Source: Pseudomonas hormoni (GTDB lineage: Bacteria; Pseudomonadota; Gammaproteobacteria; Pseudomonadales; Pseudomonadaceae). Taken from it: DNA of 64,000 nucleotides. The position numbers and the translations under genes were made by a program. Positions 38,077 through 46,780 of the stretch are shown one piece after another. The DNA lies in contig NZ_CP075566.1 in the NCBI RefSeq assembly GCF_018502625.1, forward strand, positions 3,520,001 to 3,584,000, written 5' to 3'. The number at the start of each line of letters is the position of its first letter. The stretch's first letter is position 1. The notes beneath the pieces are model-generated. The model saw only the letters and a program-made list of their open reading frames with translations. It did not search any database and was not told the DNA's origin.

Positions 38077-38121
38077 AGAGGCCCCTGTTCCCTGGATTTT
38101 TTATGATCGAGGGCCAACGTT

Positions 38122-39099
38122 TCAAATCTGATAAAAGTGGCGATACCACTTCACGAATTGCGCAACGCCGGCCTCGACCGACACTTGCGGACGAAAATCG
38201 ACCCATTGCGCCAATGCCGACACGTCTGCCCAGGTCCTGAGCACATCGCCCGCCTGCATCGGCAGCAAATTGCGTTGGGCTTGCCGGTCCAGCGCCGACT
38301 CCAGACAATCGACGAAATCCAGCAGCGCCACCGGCACGCCCCGCCCGATATTGAAAATCCGGTTGACGCCCTCGCCCGCGCCCTCCGGCAATGGCGGACG
38401 AGGACGCAGACGTACGATGCTTTCGACGATGTCGTCGATGTAGGTGAAATCCCGCGACATCAGGCCCTGGTTGTAGAGGTCGATCGGTTTGTCGTTGAGG
38501 ATCGCTTGGGTGAACTTGAACAGCGCCATGTCAGGGCGGCCCCAAGGTCCGTACACGGTAAAGAACCGCAAGCCGCTGGCCTTGATTCCATACAGATGGC
38601 AGTAGCTGTGGGCCATCAGCTCATTGGCACGCTTGCTCGCGGCGTACAGCGAAACCGGATGATCGACGGCATCTTCGACGCAGAACGGCATTTTGCTGTT
38701 GGTGCCGTACACCGAGCTGCTCGAGGCATAGATCAGATGCTCGGGGCGATGGTGTCGGCAGGCTTCCAGCACATTCAGAAACCCCGTCAGGTTCGATTGC
38801 GCGTACACGTCCGGGTTGTCCAGCGAGTAACGAACGCCGGCCTGGGCGGCCAGGTGGATAACTTCGGTAAAGCGGTGCTCCTTGAACAACGCAAGCAGGG
38901 CAGGCTTGTCGACGATATCCAGCGTCTGGAAATGAAAGCCCGGCAAGGCACGCAGCTCGTTGAGCCGGGCGTGTTTGAGTTCCACGCTGTAGTAGTCGTT
39001 GAGATTATCGATGCCGACCACTTCAAGACCTTGCTCACACAGGCGCTTGACCGTGTGAAACCCGATGAAACCGGCGGCGCCGGTGACCAGCACGGTCAT
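38122..39099 (-). CDS. NAD-dependent epimerase, likely UDP-glucuronate 4-epimerase
   Basis: A 325-residue extended short-chain dehydrogenase. TGAAGFIGFH binds NAD; YAASK contains the catalytic Tyr and Lys; SSSSVYG is the upstream Ser motif. The NLNDYYSVELKHARL and FFTVYGPWGRPDMA segments match bacterial UDP-glucuronate 4-epimerases, which make UDP-galacturonate. It is first in the four-gene operon and would supply the donor sugar. UDP-glucose/GlcNAc epimerase activity is the alternative. Confidence 0.88.
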   Translation of the reverse strand: MTVLVTGAAGFIGFHTVKRLCEQGLEVVGIDNLNDYYSVELKHARLNELRALPGFHFQTLDIVDKPALLALFKEHRFTEVIHLAAQAGVRYSLDNPDVYAQSNLTGFLNVLEACRHHRPEHLIYASSSSVYGTNSKMPFCVEDAVDHPVSLYAASKRANELMAHSYCHLYGIKASGLRFFTVYGPWGRPDMALFKFTQAILNDKPIDLYNQGLMSRDFTYIDDIVESIVRLRPRPPLPEGAGEGVNRIFNIGRGVPVALLDFVDCLESALDRQAQRNLLPMQAGDVLRTWADVSALAQWVDFRPQVSVEAGVAQFVKWYRHFYQI

Positions 39100-39384
39100 G
39101 GCAGGTACGCGCCGATCAGCGCATTATTGCGGGTCGTTCCCAACGTCAGCGTCATGCCTTGCTCCAGGTTGCAGTCAGTAAGGCCAGTGACGTCGTCGAT
39201 ACGCTCTGACGCCGCGCCTGTCAGGTGCGGCCGTCATTTCGCGGCCCTGCATACGGTGCCCGCCAGAATGTAAAAATAGCGTTATGGATTGATGTCGCTT
39301 TTATGACCATTGCAGGGGTGGCGCGACGAATTCAGTTGCCATTGGCGCACGCCAATCTAAAGTGCATGCCAGCAGGAGAAGAAT

Positions 39385-39414
39385 ATGAACCGGGGTAAGG
39401 ACGCAGCATCATGA
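39385..39414 (+). CDS. Nine-codon leader frame overlapping the yceH start
   Basis: AGGAGAAG lies just before an ATG that encodes MNRGKDAAS. Its stop TGA overlaps the yceH ATG (ATGA). The stronger ribosome site belongs to this minifrain-like frame and not to yceH, suggesting coupled translation. The rest of the 311-bp gap from 39100 shows no gene or recognised element. Confidence 0.4.
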   Translation: MNRGKDAAS

Positions 39415-40058
39415 GCACTGAGCAAGAAACGACCTTCGACGAACCGCGCCTGAACAGCACGGAAATCCGCATTCTCGGTTCGTTGATCGAGAAACAGGCC
39501 ACCAGCCCGGAAACCTATCCGCTGACCCTCAACGCCCTGGTGATCGCCTGCAACCAGAAAACCAGCCGCGAACCGGTGATGAACCTCACCCAGGGCCAGG
39601 TCGGCCAGAGCCTGCGCGCCCTTGAAGGTCGCGGGTTTACCAAACTGGTGATGGGCAGCCGCGCCGACCGCTGGGAACACAAGGTCGACAAGGCCCTGGA
39701 GCTGGTGCCGGCGCAGGTGATTCTGACGGGACTGCTGTTTCTGCGCGGTCCGCAGACAGTCAACGAACTGCTGACCCGCAGCGGCCGCATGCATGAGTTC
39801 GAAGATGCCGAACAGGTCGTGCATCAACTTGAACGGTTGATTGCTCGCGGTCTGGCGTTGCTGATTCCCCGTCAGGCCGGGCAGCGGGAAGATCGCTACA
39901 TGCATGCGCTGGGCGATCCGGCGGATATCGAAGTGATTCTCGCGGCACGGCAGAATCCGGTGGAGCGTGGCTCGGGTAGCGGCGTTTCCGTAGAGCGGAT
40001 CGAAGAGCTCGAAGCACGCATTGCCGCGCTGGAAGAGCGACTGGCACGCCTAGAATAA
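39411..40058 (+). CDS. yceH: YceH/DUF480 family protein
   Basis: A 215-residue protein with tandem winged-helix domains. The core motifs [30 protein letters not shown] (39453–39542) and [18 protein letters not shown] are diagnostic of DUF480. It ends in a short coiled-coil ([21 protein letters not shown]). Its ATG overlaps the stop of the leader frame. The molecular role is poorly known; DNA binding is plausible from the fold. A REPIN follows. Confidence 0.92.
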   Translation: MSTEQETTFDEPRLNSTEIRILGSLIEKQATSPETYPLTLNALVIACNQKTSREPVMNLTQGQVGQSLRALEGRGFTKLVMGSRADRWEHKVDKALELVPAQVILTGLLFLRGPQTVNELLTRSGRMHEFEDAEQVVHQLERLIARGLALLIPRQAGQREDRYMHALGDPADIEVILAARQNPVERGSGSGVSVERIEELEARIAALEERLARLE

Positions 40059-40076
40059 CCAGCAACGTAGAACCAA

Positions 40077-40178
40077 CTGTGGGAGCGAGACCGGCTTGCC
40101 GGCGATAGCGGTGGATCAGTCGACATTGATGTTGAATGACGAACCGCTATCGCCGGCAAGCCGGTCTCGCTCCCACAG
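40077..40178. repeat. REPIN, CTGTGGGAGCGAGACCGGC variant
   Basis: Inverted pair with outer ends CTGTGGGAGCGAGACCGG and CCGGTCTCGCTCCCACAG. The inner arm is CCGGCTTGCCGGCGATAGCGG, a sub-variant of the common type. Confidence 0.87.
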
Positions 40179-40200
40179 TTAGATGGGGGGTGTCAGTGCT

Positions 40201-40719
40201 TTACTCGCCGTCCCAGTAATCCACGCCGTCAGACGGCCGGGCAATGGCGACGAAGCCCGACGCATTACCCTCGGCATCGACCTTGAAGTCGTCCATCACC
40301 GCGTATTTTCCGGAATCCGGGTACTCGCATATTTCCGGCGATTGCTGGGTGCTGACCGCCAGGTAGCGCAGTTCATGGGTGCTGGTGTTGATGATCTGGT
40401 GCGCTGCTTCCGGACCGCCCGGCGGGCAGGCGATCACGTCACCCGCACGAATGGGAAAACGCTCGGCCCCGAGACGGATCTCCCCTTCCCCGGCCACCAC
40501 GTAAAACATTTCCTCGTTGACCCGATGGCTGTGAAACGGACTGCCACGCATGCCCGGTTCCAGCACGTACAAGCGATAGCCAAGCTTTTGCGCACCCAGT
40601 TGCTGACCGACGCGAGCCATCCGCTGCTGATAGCGGCCAGCCGTTTCACCGGTCGGCGCCAGGGCTTGGGGCAGCGGTTCGAGTTCGACCTGATTGAGGT
40701 TGAGGATGGCGGGATGCAT
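40201..40719 (-). CDS. Cupin domain protein
   Basis: A 172-residue single-cupin protein. The metal-binding motif is HSHRVNEEMFYVVAGEGEIRLG (first motif, H-x-H-x-E-type) and the second is GPEAAHQIIN. GAGG lies six bases before the ATG at 40719. The long frame to 40845 is rejected because it runs into a REPIN. Binding of Fe or Mn and a small-molecule ligand is expected; substrate is unknown. Confidence 0.88.
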   Translation of the reverse strand: MHPAILNLNQVELEPLPQALAPTGETAGRYQQRMARVGQQLGAQKLGYRLYVLEPGMRGSPFHSHRVNEEMFYVVAGEGEIRLGAERFPIRAGDVIACPPGGPEAAHQIINTSTHELRYLAVSTQQSPEICEYPDSGKYAVMDDFKVDAEGNASGFVAIARPSDGVDYWDGE

Positions 40720-40817
40720 GGGGACCTCGGGGCACGGTTTTATGGGGTGGCAAGTCTTTGCTTGCTGGCGAGGAAGTATAGGCCCAGGTGCGAATTCATC
40801 TGGGAGACCGGGTCGCG

Positions 40818-40915
40818 CCCATCGCGAGCAGGCTCGCTCCCACATTTGACCGAGTTCTTCCAGAAGAATGCGATCAAATGTGGGAGCGGGCCTGCTCGCG
40901 ATGGGGCCGGCACAG
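40818..40915. repeat. REPIN, CATCGCGAGCAGGCTCGCTCCCACA family
   Basis: Inverted pair between the cupin gene and the shikimate dehydrogenase-like gene; arms CATCGCGAGCAGGCTCGC and GCGGGCCTGCTCGCGATG. Confidence 0.87.
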
Positions 40916-40937
40916 CCATCAAATAACTTGAGGAAAG

Positions 40938-41756
40938 TCAGCTCCGGGCAAACTCCACCGCTTTCTTGAACTGCTCCTCCGTCGGCCGCACACCGGTGTA
41001 CAACACAAACTGCTCCAACGCCTGGATTGCAATCACCTCCAGCCCGGTGATCACTCGCTTGCCTTCAGCGCGACCGCGCACGATCAGCGGTGTTTCCGAG
41101 GGGATCGCCACCACATCGAAGACAGTCTCGGCAGCAACAATGACATTGGAGTCGAAGGCCAGCTGATCGGCCTCCGGCCCGCCAGTCATGCCGATCGGCG
41201 TCACGTTGATCAGCATCTGCGGACGCCGGGCGCCCAACTCGGCTTGCCATTCATAGCCCAGTGACTCCGCCAGGGCACGCCCGGCGCGCTCGTTACGGGC
41301 CACGATCAAACCCTTTTTGTACCCGCCATCGCGTAAGGCGCTCGCCACAGCCTTGGCCATGCCGCCGCTGCCGCGCAGGGCGAAGGTCGATTCCTTGGGC
41401 ACCTGATGGGTTTCCAGCAATTGAGCGATGGCGATGTAATCGGTGTTGTAAGCCTTGAGGTGACCGTCGGTGTTGACGATGGTGTTGATCGATTGAATGG
41501 CGGCGGCGGACGCGTCCAGCTCATCGACCAGCGCAATGCACGCTTCCTTGAACGGCATCGATACGCCACAACCACGAATGCCCAGGGCGCGAATACCCGC
41601 GACGGCACCGGTCAGGTCCTGGCTGCGAAAGGCCTTGTAGTAGAAATTCAGCCCCAACTGTTCGTACAGATGATTGTGAAATCGCAGGCCAAAGTTTCCC
41701 GGGCGCCCCGACAGGGACATGCACAGCTGGGTGTCTTTGTTGGGGTTCATCTGCAT
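40938..41756 (-). CDS. Shikimate dehydrogenase-like protein (AroE paralogue)
   Basis: A 272-residue AroE-family oxidoreductase. VSMPFKEA supplies the catalytic lysine, NTDYIAI the aspartate, and GSGGMAKAVASAL the NADP loop. The N-terminal substrate motif reads SLSGRPGNFG, unlike the GxPIxHSxSP of housekeeping AroE, so substrate preference is probably different (quinate or a related compound). AAGGAG precedes the ATG. It stands alone with no aromatic pathway neighbours. Confidence 0.85.
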   Translation of the reverse strand: MQMNPNKDTQLCMSLSGRPGNFGLRFHNHLYEQLGLNFYYKAFRSQDLTGAVAGIRALGIRGCGVSMPFKEACIALVDELDASAAAIQSINTIVNTDGHLKAYNTDYIAIAQLLETHQVPKESTFALRGSGGMAKAVASALRDGGYKKGLIVARNERAGRALAESLGYEWQAELGARRPQMLINVTPIGMTGGPEADQLAFDSNVIVAAETVFDVVAIPSETPLIVRGRAEGKRVITGLEVIAIQALEQFVLYTGVRPTEEQFKKAVEFARS

Positions 41757-42002
41757 GAAGAATCTCCTTCGGTAGCACTTTCAGATGGACGGGATTAGCC
41801 ATTCCATCGAGATCTGATCGATCATATCGGCGTGCCTGCTCGTGGCAGCGCACGCGGGTAAGGAAGCCGGTACAGACCTTACACAAAATTTACCCAACGG
41901 CTGTGCTGATTTTCGAAAAAACGCTGTCTTAGAAGTATCCCCGCGACAATCCTTGGGTCTATTGCAGACGCAAGCGCCGGGTTGAAGAACCGAGGAATGA
42001 TC

Positions 42003-42371
42003 ATGATCCGTAAAATCCCCACAGTTGCCTTGCTGATCGGTGCTCTTGCTATCGCAGGGCAGGCAGAGGCTGGCGGCGGTCACGGTTGGCAAGGTCCAGC
42101 GGTATTTGGCGCGATCGTTGGCTCGGCCATTGTCGGTTCGGCCATCATCAACAGCAACCGGCCCGTTTATGTCCAGCAACAACCGGTTTACTACCAGCCG
42201 CAACCGGTGTACGTGCAGCAACCGCCACCGGTTTACTACGAGCCGGCGCCGGTCTACGTACAACAACCGGTCTATTACGCCCCGCCACCGGTCTACTACG
42301 GTCCGCCCCGTGGCTATTACGGCCCGCCACGCGGTTATTACGGCCATCCCCATGGTTACGGCCGCTGGTAA
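42003..42371 (+). CDS. Secreted Tyr/Pro-repeat protein
   Basis: A 122-residue protein. A signal peptide (KIPTVALLIGALAIAGQAEA) is followed by a short glycine zipper-like segment (GAIVGSAIVGSAI). The rest is repeats of PVYY/PVYV with Gln, Glu and Pro (QPVYYQPQPVYVQQ, then PPRGYYGPPRGYYG). The ATG at 42003 is chosen for GAGGA six bases upstream. Tyr-rich repeats suggest a surface or cross-linked envelope component. Function is unknown. A terminator follows. Confidence 0.82.
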   Translation: MIRKIPTVALLIGALAIAGQAEAGGGHGWQGPAVFGAIVGSAIVGSAIINSNRPVYVQQQPVYYQPQPVYVQQPPPVYYEPAPVYVQQPVYYAPPPVYYGPPRGYYGPPRGYYGHPHGYGRW

Positions 42372-42380
42372 CAGGCGCAC

Positions 42381-42410
42381 AAGGCCCCGCTTTTATAGCG
42401 GGGCTTTTTT
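42381..42410 (+). terminator. Terminator of the Tyr/Pro-repeat gene
   Basis: AAGGCCCCGC, loop TTTTATA, GCGGGGCTTTTTT, 9 bp past the stop. Confidence 0.92.
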
Positions 42411-42606
42411 ATGCCCGTTCGTCGGTGAAGGTCTGAAAAAATCTCGCCAAGGTCGCTATCGGGACAGTCCCGCCGGTTCAAGCGGGCAAGATTGAATCAA
42501 GCGCCCTTCCCCCGCGCCGGGGGAAACGGTCATGTTTATGTCATGTCAGGTCCGCAAGCTTGGATCTGTCCGCCAACAACAGGTTGATAACAACAAGGAC
42601 GACCTC

Positions 42607-42801
42607 ATGCCCACGCAAAACCCGCACCGCGATATCAGCTTGTGCACCTCCAGCAAGGTGTACAACGCCCTGACCGAACTCAAGCACCTGGAAGGCCATC
42701 GCAGCGCCAAGTTTCTTTCGCTGCTGGCCGAAAACCTGGTGCGCAAAGGCCTGCTCAACGAGCACGAAGTGGTCCATATGCTGGACCTGGTGGTCGACTG
42801 A
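42607..42801 (+). CDS. 64-residue hypothetical protein
   Basis: AAGGACG lies before the ATG at 42607. The product begins MPTQNPHRDISLCTSS and continues as a helical, soluble chain (YNALTELKHLEGHRSAKFLSL; LVRKGLLNEHEVVHML). The compact helix-loop-helix style could be a small DNA- or protein-binding module. No family recognised. It follows the Tyr/Pro-repeat gene but after a terminator. Confidence 0.7.
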   Translation: MPTQNPHRDISLCTSSKVYNALTELKHLEGHRSAKFLSLLAENLVRKGLLNEHEVVHMLDLVVD

Positions 42802-42913
42802 CCGACAGGCGGTCGTTTGGGGCCACTGGCGTCAATGACGACTATCGAAAGCGTTGATTTCTCGTTCAAGCGTCGGGTCCGTAAGGTAGCTCCATAGATT
42901 GATGGAGGTACTT

Positions 42914-43096
42914 ATGTCCCAGGTTCAGATCATGTCCGTTATCGGCAGCGCCGTTCCCGCCCCGCTTAGAGAGCTAGGATTGCTCGCCTGTTGGTATCTG
43001 GTGCAGGACGGCGAACCGATCAGCGGCCCACTCCCCTCGCTTAACGCCGCCAAGGCACTGTCGCAGAGCCTCGACCCCGGTCGACTCAGCGCTTAA
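42914..43096 (+). CDS. 60-residue hypothetical protein
   Basis: GGAGG lies five bases before the ATG at 42914. The sequence contains GLLACWYLVQDGEPISGPLP, which resembles the compact beta strand of GYF-like or DUF-type small domains (the W-Y-x-x-x-G pattern). It overlaps the 3' end of the AI-2E family gene by four bases. Function unknown. Confidence 0.68.
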   Translation: MSQVQIMSVIGSAVPAPLRELGLLACWYLVQDGEPISGPLPSLNAAKALSQSLDPGRLSA

Positions 43097-44154
43097 GGCA
43101 GCTGCACCCGCGGTTTGGTTTCGGTGAAAATCGCCCAGCTCGACATGAACAGCGCCGCGATCAGGGGCCCGATGACAAAGCCGTTGAGCCCGAAAATCGC
43201 CAGGCCGCCCAAGGTCGAGATGAGGATCAGATAGTCCGGCATCTTGGTGTCCTTGCCCACCAGGATCGGTCGCAGCACATTGTCCACCAGGCCGATCACG
43301 AACACGCCGAACAACCCCAGCACCACGCCCTGCCAGATTGCTCCGGTGAACAGGAAAAATGCCGCCACCGGCGCCCAGACAATCCCCGCGCCCACCGCTG
43401 GCAACAGCGACAGAAACGCCATCAACACCGCCCAGAGCAACGCGCTCGGGATGTCGAGAAACCAGAAAATCAAACCGCCCAATGCGCCCTGCGTGATGGC
43501 CACCAGCAGGTTGCCCTTCACCGTGGCGCGCACCACGCGGTTGAACTTGAGTTGCAAGCGGCGTTTCTGGTGTTCCTCCAGCGGCACGGCAGCGCGAACC
43601 TTGCGTGCAAGCTCTGCACCGTCGCGCAAAAAGAAGAACAGCAGGTAGAGCATGATGAAAAAACCCACCACGAAATCAAACGTACCCTGCCCGAAACTGA
43701 ACACCTGCGTGGCGACAAACTCGTTGCCCGTCACCGCACTCTTGATGATTTTCTCCCGCAACCCGTCCAGCTCACCGACCCCGGCCCGATCGAGCAAGTG
43801 CTGAAAGTACGGCGGCAGGCTGTGTTTGAAATGCGTCACGTACCCCGCAATGTCCAGCTCGCCGCTTTCGATGCTTTTGTACAGCGTGGCCCCCTCTTGC
43901 ACCAGCAGGATACTGAGGATGATCACCGGCAGAATGGCGATGACCAGGCAAATGCTCAGGGTGAGCAGCGATGTCACGTTACGTTGCCAGCCAAACTTCA
44001 GTTGCAGGCGACGCTGCAGCGGTGCGAAGAGAATGCCGAGGATCACCGCCCAGAACACCGCGCCGTAGAACGGCAGCAAAATCCAGATAAACGCGGCGGT
44101 GACCAGCCCAAGCAGAACCACCAGTGATTTGTTTTGTACCGTCTCTTCGTTCAT
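43093..44154 (-). CDS. AI-2E family transporter (YdiK/PerM-like)
   Basis: A 353-residue membrane protein with six to eight hydrophobic segments. LYLLFFFLRDGAELARKV and FWFLDIPSALLWAVLMAFLSLLPAVG are typical of the family (PF01594). Members are linked to AI-2 or Na+/H+ export; the exact substrate is uncertain. Convergent with the 60-residue gene, divergent from trhP. Confidence 0.9.
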   Translation of the reverse strand: MNEETVQNKSLVVLLGLVTAAFIWILLPFYGAVFWAVILGILFAPLQRRLQLKFGWQRNVTSLLTLSICLVIAILPVIILSILLVQEGATLYKSIESGELDIAGYVTHFKHSLPPYFQHLLDRAGVGELDGLREKIIKSAVTGNEFVATQVFSFGQGTFDFVVGFFIMLYLLFFFLRDGAELARKVRAAVPLEEHQKRRLQLKFNRVVRATVKGNLLVAITQGALGGLIFWFLDIPSALLWAVLMAFLSLLPAVGAGIVWAPVAAFFLFTGAIWQGVVLGLFGVFVIGLVDNVLRPILVGKDTKMPDYLILISTLGGLAIFGLNGFVIGPLIAALFMSSWAIFTETKPRVQLP

Positions 44155-44317
44155 GTCCGATCCATGTCAGTCCGCAGGGACGCAATGTCGCGTCCTGATG
44201 CTTAGTCCGCCACGGTCCGCGCGAGTGCCATCCGCTTGTTCATCAAGCATAGATCCAGATCAATGAAACCTGCGGCCAAGCCGATTACCCTCGCGGACTT
44301 TTGCGATCGACCCGCCC

Positions 44318-45643
44318 ATGACCCTCGCCACGCCAGAACTGCTCGCCCCCGCCGGCACCCTGAAAAACATGCGTTATGCCTTCGCCTACGGCGCCGATGC
44401 GGTGTATGCCGGCCAGCCGCGCTACAGCCTGCGGGTGCGCAACAACGAATTCGATCACGCCAACCTGGCGCTTGGCATTCGCGAAGCCCAGGCCCAGGGC
44501 AAGCGTTTCTACGTGGTGGTGAACATCGCCCCGCACAACGCCAAGCTGAAAACCTTTCTCAAGGATCTGGAGCCGGTGATCGCCATGGCGCCGGATGCGC
44601 TGATCATGTCCGATCCCGGCCTGATCATGCTGGTGCGCCGGCACTTCCCGCAGATGCCGATTCACCTGTCGGTGCAGGCCAACACGGTCAACTGGGCGAG
44701 CGTCGAGTTCTGGCAACAACAAGGCTTGAGCCGGATCATCCTGTCGCGTGAACTGTCCCTGGAAGAAATCGCTGAAATCCGCCAGCAAGTGCCCGCCATG
44801 GAGCTGGAAGTGTTCGTTCACGGCGCGCTGTGCATGGCCTACTCCGGCCGCTGCCTGTTGTCGGGTTACATGAACAAACGCGATGCCAATCAGGGCAGTT
44901 GCACCAACGCCTGTCGCTGGAAGTACTCGGCGCAAGAGGCCACGGAAAACCAGCTCGGCGAGATCGTGCAGACCTTCCAGCCCGAACCGACCCTGGGGAT
45001 TGGCGCACCGACCGATCAGGTGTTCCTGTTGCAGGAAGCCAATCGACCGGACGAACTGATGCCGGCGTTCGAGGACGAACACGGCACCTACATCATGAAC
45101 GCCAAGGACCTGCGCGCCGTGCAGCATGTCGAGCGTCTGACGCAGATGGGCGTGCACTCATTGAAAATCGAAGGCCGGACCAAATCCCATTTCTATTGCG
45201 CCCGGACCACTCAGGTGTATCGCCGGGCAATCGACGATGCGGTGGCCGGTCGAGAGTTTGATCGCAGCCTGATGACCGATCTTGAATCCCTCGCCCAGCG
45301 CGGTTACACCGAGGGTTTTCTACGTCGGCATGTGCATGACGAATACCAGAACTATCAGAACGGCAGCTCGGTGTCGGAACGGCAGCAGTTTGTCGGTGAG
45401 CTGACCGGTGAGCGGCGTGAGCGTCTGGCGGAGGTCAAGGTGAAGAACCGCTTCGGCCTGGGCGATCACATGGAACTGATGACGCCCAAGGGCAACTTCC
45501 ACTTCGATCTGCATCAGCTGCAGAACGTCAAAGGCCAGCCAATCGACGTGGCGCCGGGGGACGGGCACACGGTGTACCTGCCGATTCCGGATGCGGTGGA
45601 TTTGCGGTTCGGGTTGTTGATGCGGGATGTGGGTATGAAGTAG
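44318..45643 (+). CDS. trhP: Prephenate-dependent tRNA uridine-34 hydroxylase, U32 peptidase family
   Basis: A 441-residue YegQ/TrhP protein. PELLAPAGTLKNMRYAFAYGADAVYAG is the U32 start (44333–44413), and the cysteine set is C-MAYSGR-C and GSCTNACRW. It helps form 5-hydroxyuridine at the wobble position of tRNAs, the precursor of cmo5U, in the cytoplasm. No collagenase-like or signal region is seen. The ATG at 44318 has no strong ribosome site. A REPIN follows. Confidence 0.93.
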   Translation: MTLATPELLAPAGTLKNMRYAFAYGADAVYAGQPRYSLRVRNNEFDHANLALGIREAQAQGKRFYVVVNIAPHNAKLKTFLKDLEPVIAMAPDALIMSDPGLIMLVRRHFPQMPIHLSVQANTVNWASVEFWQQQGLSRIILSRELSLEEIAEIRQQVPAMELEVFVHGALCMAYSGRCLLSGYMNKRDANQGSCTNACRWKYSAQEATENQLGEIVQTFQPEPTLGIGAPTDQVFLLQEANRPDELMPAFEDEHGTYIMNAKDLRAVQHVERLTQMGVHSLKIEGRTKSHFYCARTTQVYRRAIDDAVAGREFDRSLMTDLESLAQRGYTEGFLRRHVHDEYQNYQNGSSVSERQQFVGELTGERRERLAEVKVKNRFGLGDHMELMTPKGNFHFDLHQLQNVKGQPIDVAPGDGHTVYLPIPDAVDLRFGLLMRDVGMK

Positions 45644-45663
45644 CCCGGTAGACCAGATGAAAC

Positions 45664-45797
45664 CTGTGGCGAGGGCGCTTGCTCCCGCTCGAGCGCGAAG
45701 CGCTCGCAGATGGGTGTTCACTGTTCAACCTGAAGAAACCTATGCTCTGGTTTTGGGGCGCTTCGCTCCCCAGCGGGAGCAAGCTCCCTCGCCACAA
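45664..45797. repeat. REPIN, TGTGGCGAGGG family
   Basis: Inverted pair downstream of trhP; the left arm reads GGGCGCTTGCTCCCGC, one change from the usual arm. Confidence 0.84.
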
Positions 45798-45820
45798 AGT
45801 CCCGTATTCCATAAAATCGT

Positions 45821-46684
45821 CTACGCGAACTCTTCGCGCAACATCGCCACAAACGCCTCTCGCGCCGGGTGCACCCCGGCGTTTTCATGCCAGTAAAACA
45901 GGTTGTCGATGGCGGTCAGCTCGGGGAATTCGTACCCCGCGCAACCGGCGCCCTTGGCGTACTGATCGAACACACCTTTAGGCACCAGCGCGACGCCCGC
46001 CCCCGCGCTGACGCAACCGACAATCGCGCCGTAACTGGCCAGGCTGACAATCGGCAGCGCCTGCCCCTGGCGCAACAACCAGTGTTCCAGCGCCGCGCGG
46101 TAGGGGCAGCCCTGTGGCCACATGAACACGGTTTTATCCTGCAAGTCGGCGATATCACGCACCGGGCCCAGGGACGTCGAGGCGATCAGCAGCAGCTCCT
46201 CGCGGTACATCGGCGTGCGCTTGAGGTGCGCGCGCTCGACATCCACCGCGACGATCGCGCCGTCGAGCCGGTGGCTGACGGTGTCATCCAACAATTGGCC
46301 CCAGGTACCGGTGGTCAGTTCCAGCGCCACCGCCGGGTAACGCTTGTGGAACTTGGCGAGCAATCGCGGCAAGCGCCCGGTGGCCGAGGATTCGATGGCG
46401 CCAATGCGCAGCGGGCCGGAGGGTTCGGCAGCGGGGTCGACCGCGCGCCGGGCCTCCGCCGTGAGCGCGAGAATCTTCGAGGCATAAGCCAGAAACGTCT
46501 GCCCCGACGGGCTGATGCGCAACCCTCGGCCTTCGCGCAGAAACAGCGCAACACCCAACTCCGCCTCCAGCGCCTTGATCCGTGCCGTGATGTTCGACGG
46601 CACGCAATGCAACAACTCGGCTGCACGGGCGATGCTGCCGACATCGGCAACGGTCTTGAACATGCGAATCTGCGCCAGCTCCAT
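45821..46684 (-). CDS. LysR-family regulator divergent from an EamA exporter
   Basis: A 287-residue LysR protein of the PutR/GltC-like type: HTH ADVGSIARAAELLHCVPSNITARIKALE, effector domain from about residue 88 (GPLRIGAIESSATGRLP). It is divergent from the EamA gene across a 96-bp gap, the standard arrangement for an efflux gene and its regulator. Ligand unknown. Confidence 0.9.
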   Translation of the reverse strand: MELAQIRMFKTVADVGSIARAAELLHCVPSNITARIKALEAELGVALFLREGRGLRISPSGQTFLAYASKILALTAEARRAVDPAAEPSGPLRIGAIESSATGRLPRLLAKFHKRYPAVALELTTGTWGQLLDDTVSHRLDGAIVAVDVERAHLKRTPMYREELLLIASTSLGPVRDIADLQDKTVFMWPQGCPYRAALEHWLLRQGQALPIVSLASYGAIVGCVSAGAGVALVPKGVFDQYAKGAGCAGYEFPELTAIDNLFYWHENAGVHPAREAFVAMLREEFA

Positions 46685-46780
46685 ACATCACCCAAAGTGA
46701 ACAGTTGACGCAGTATAAGTCAGTTGTGGCGAACGGTCCGAGTTCTGATACTCGGTGCATCTGTCCACAGGTGCCCGACC

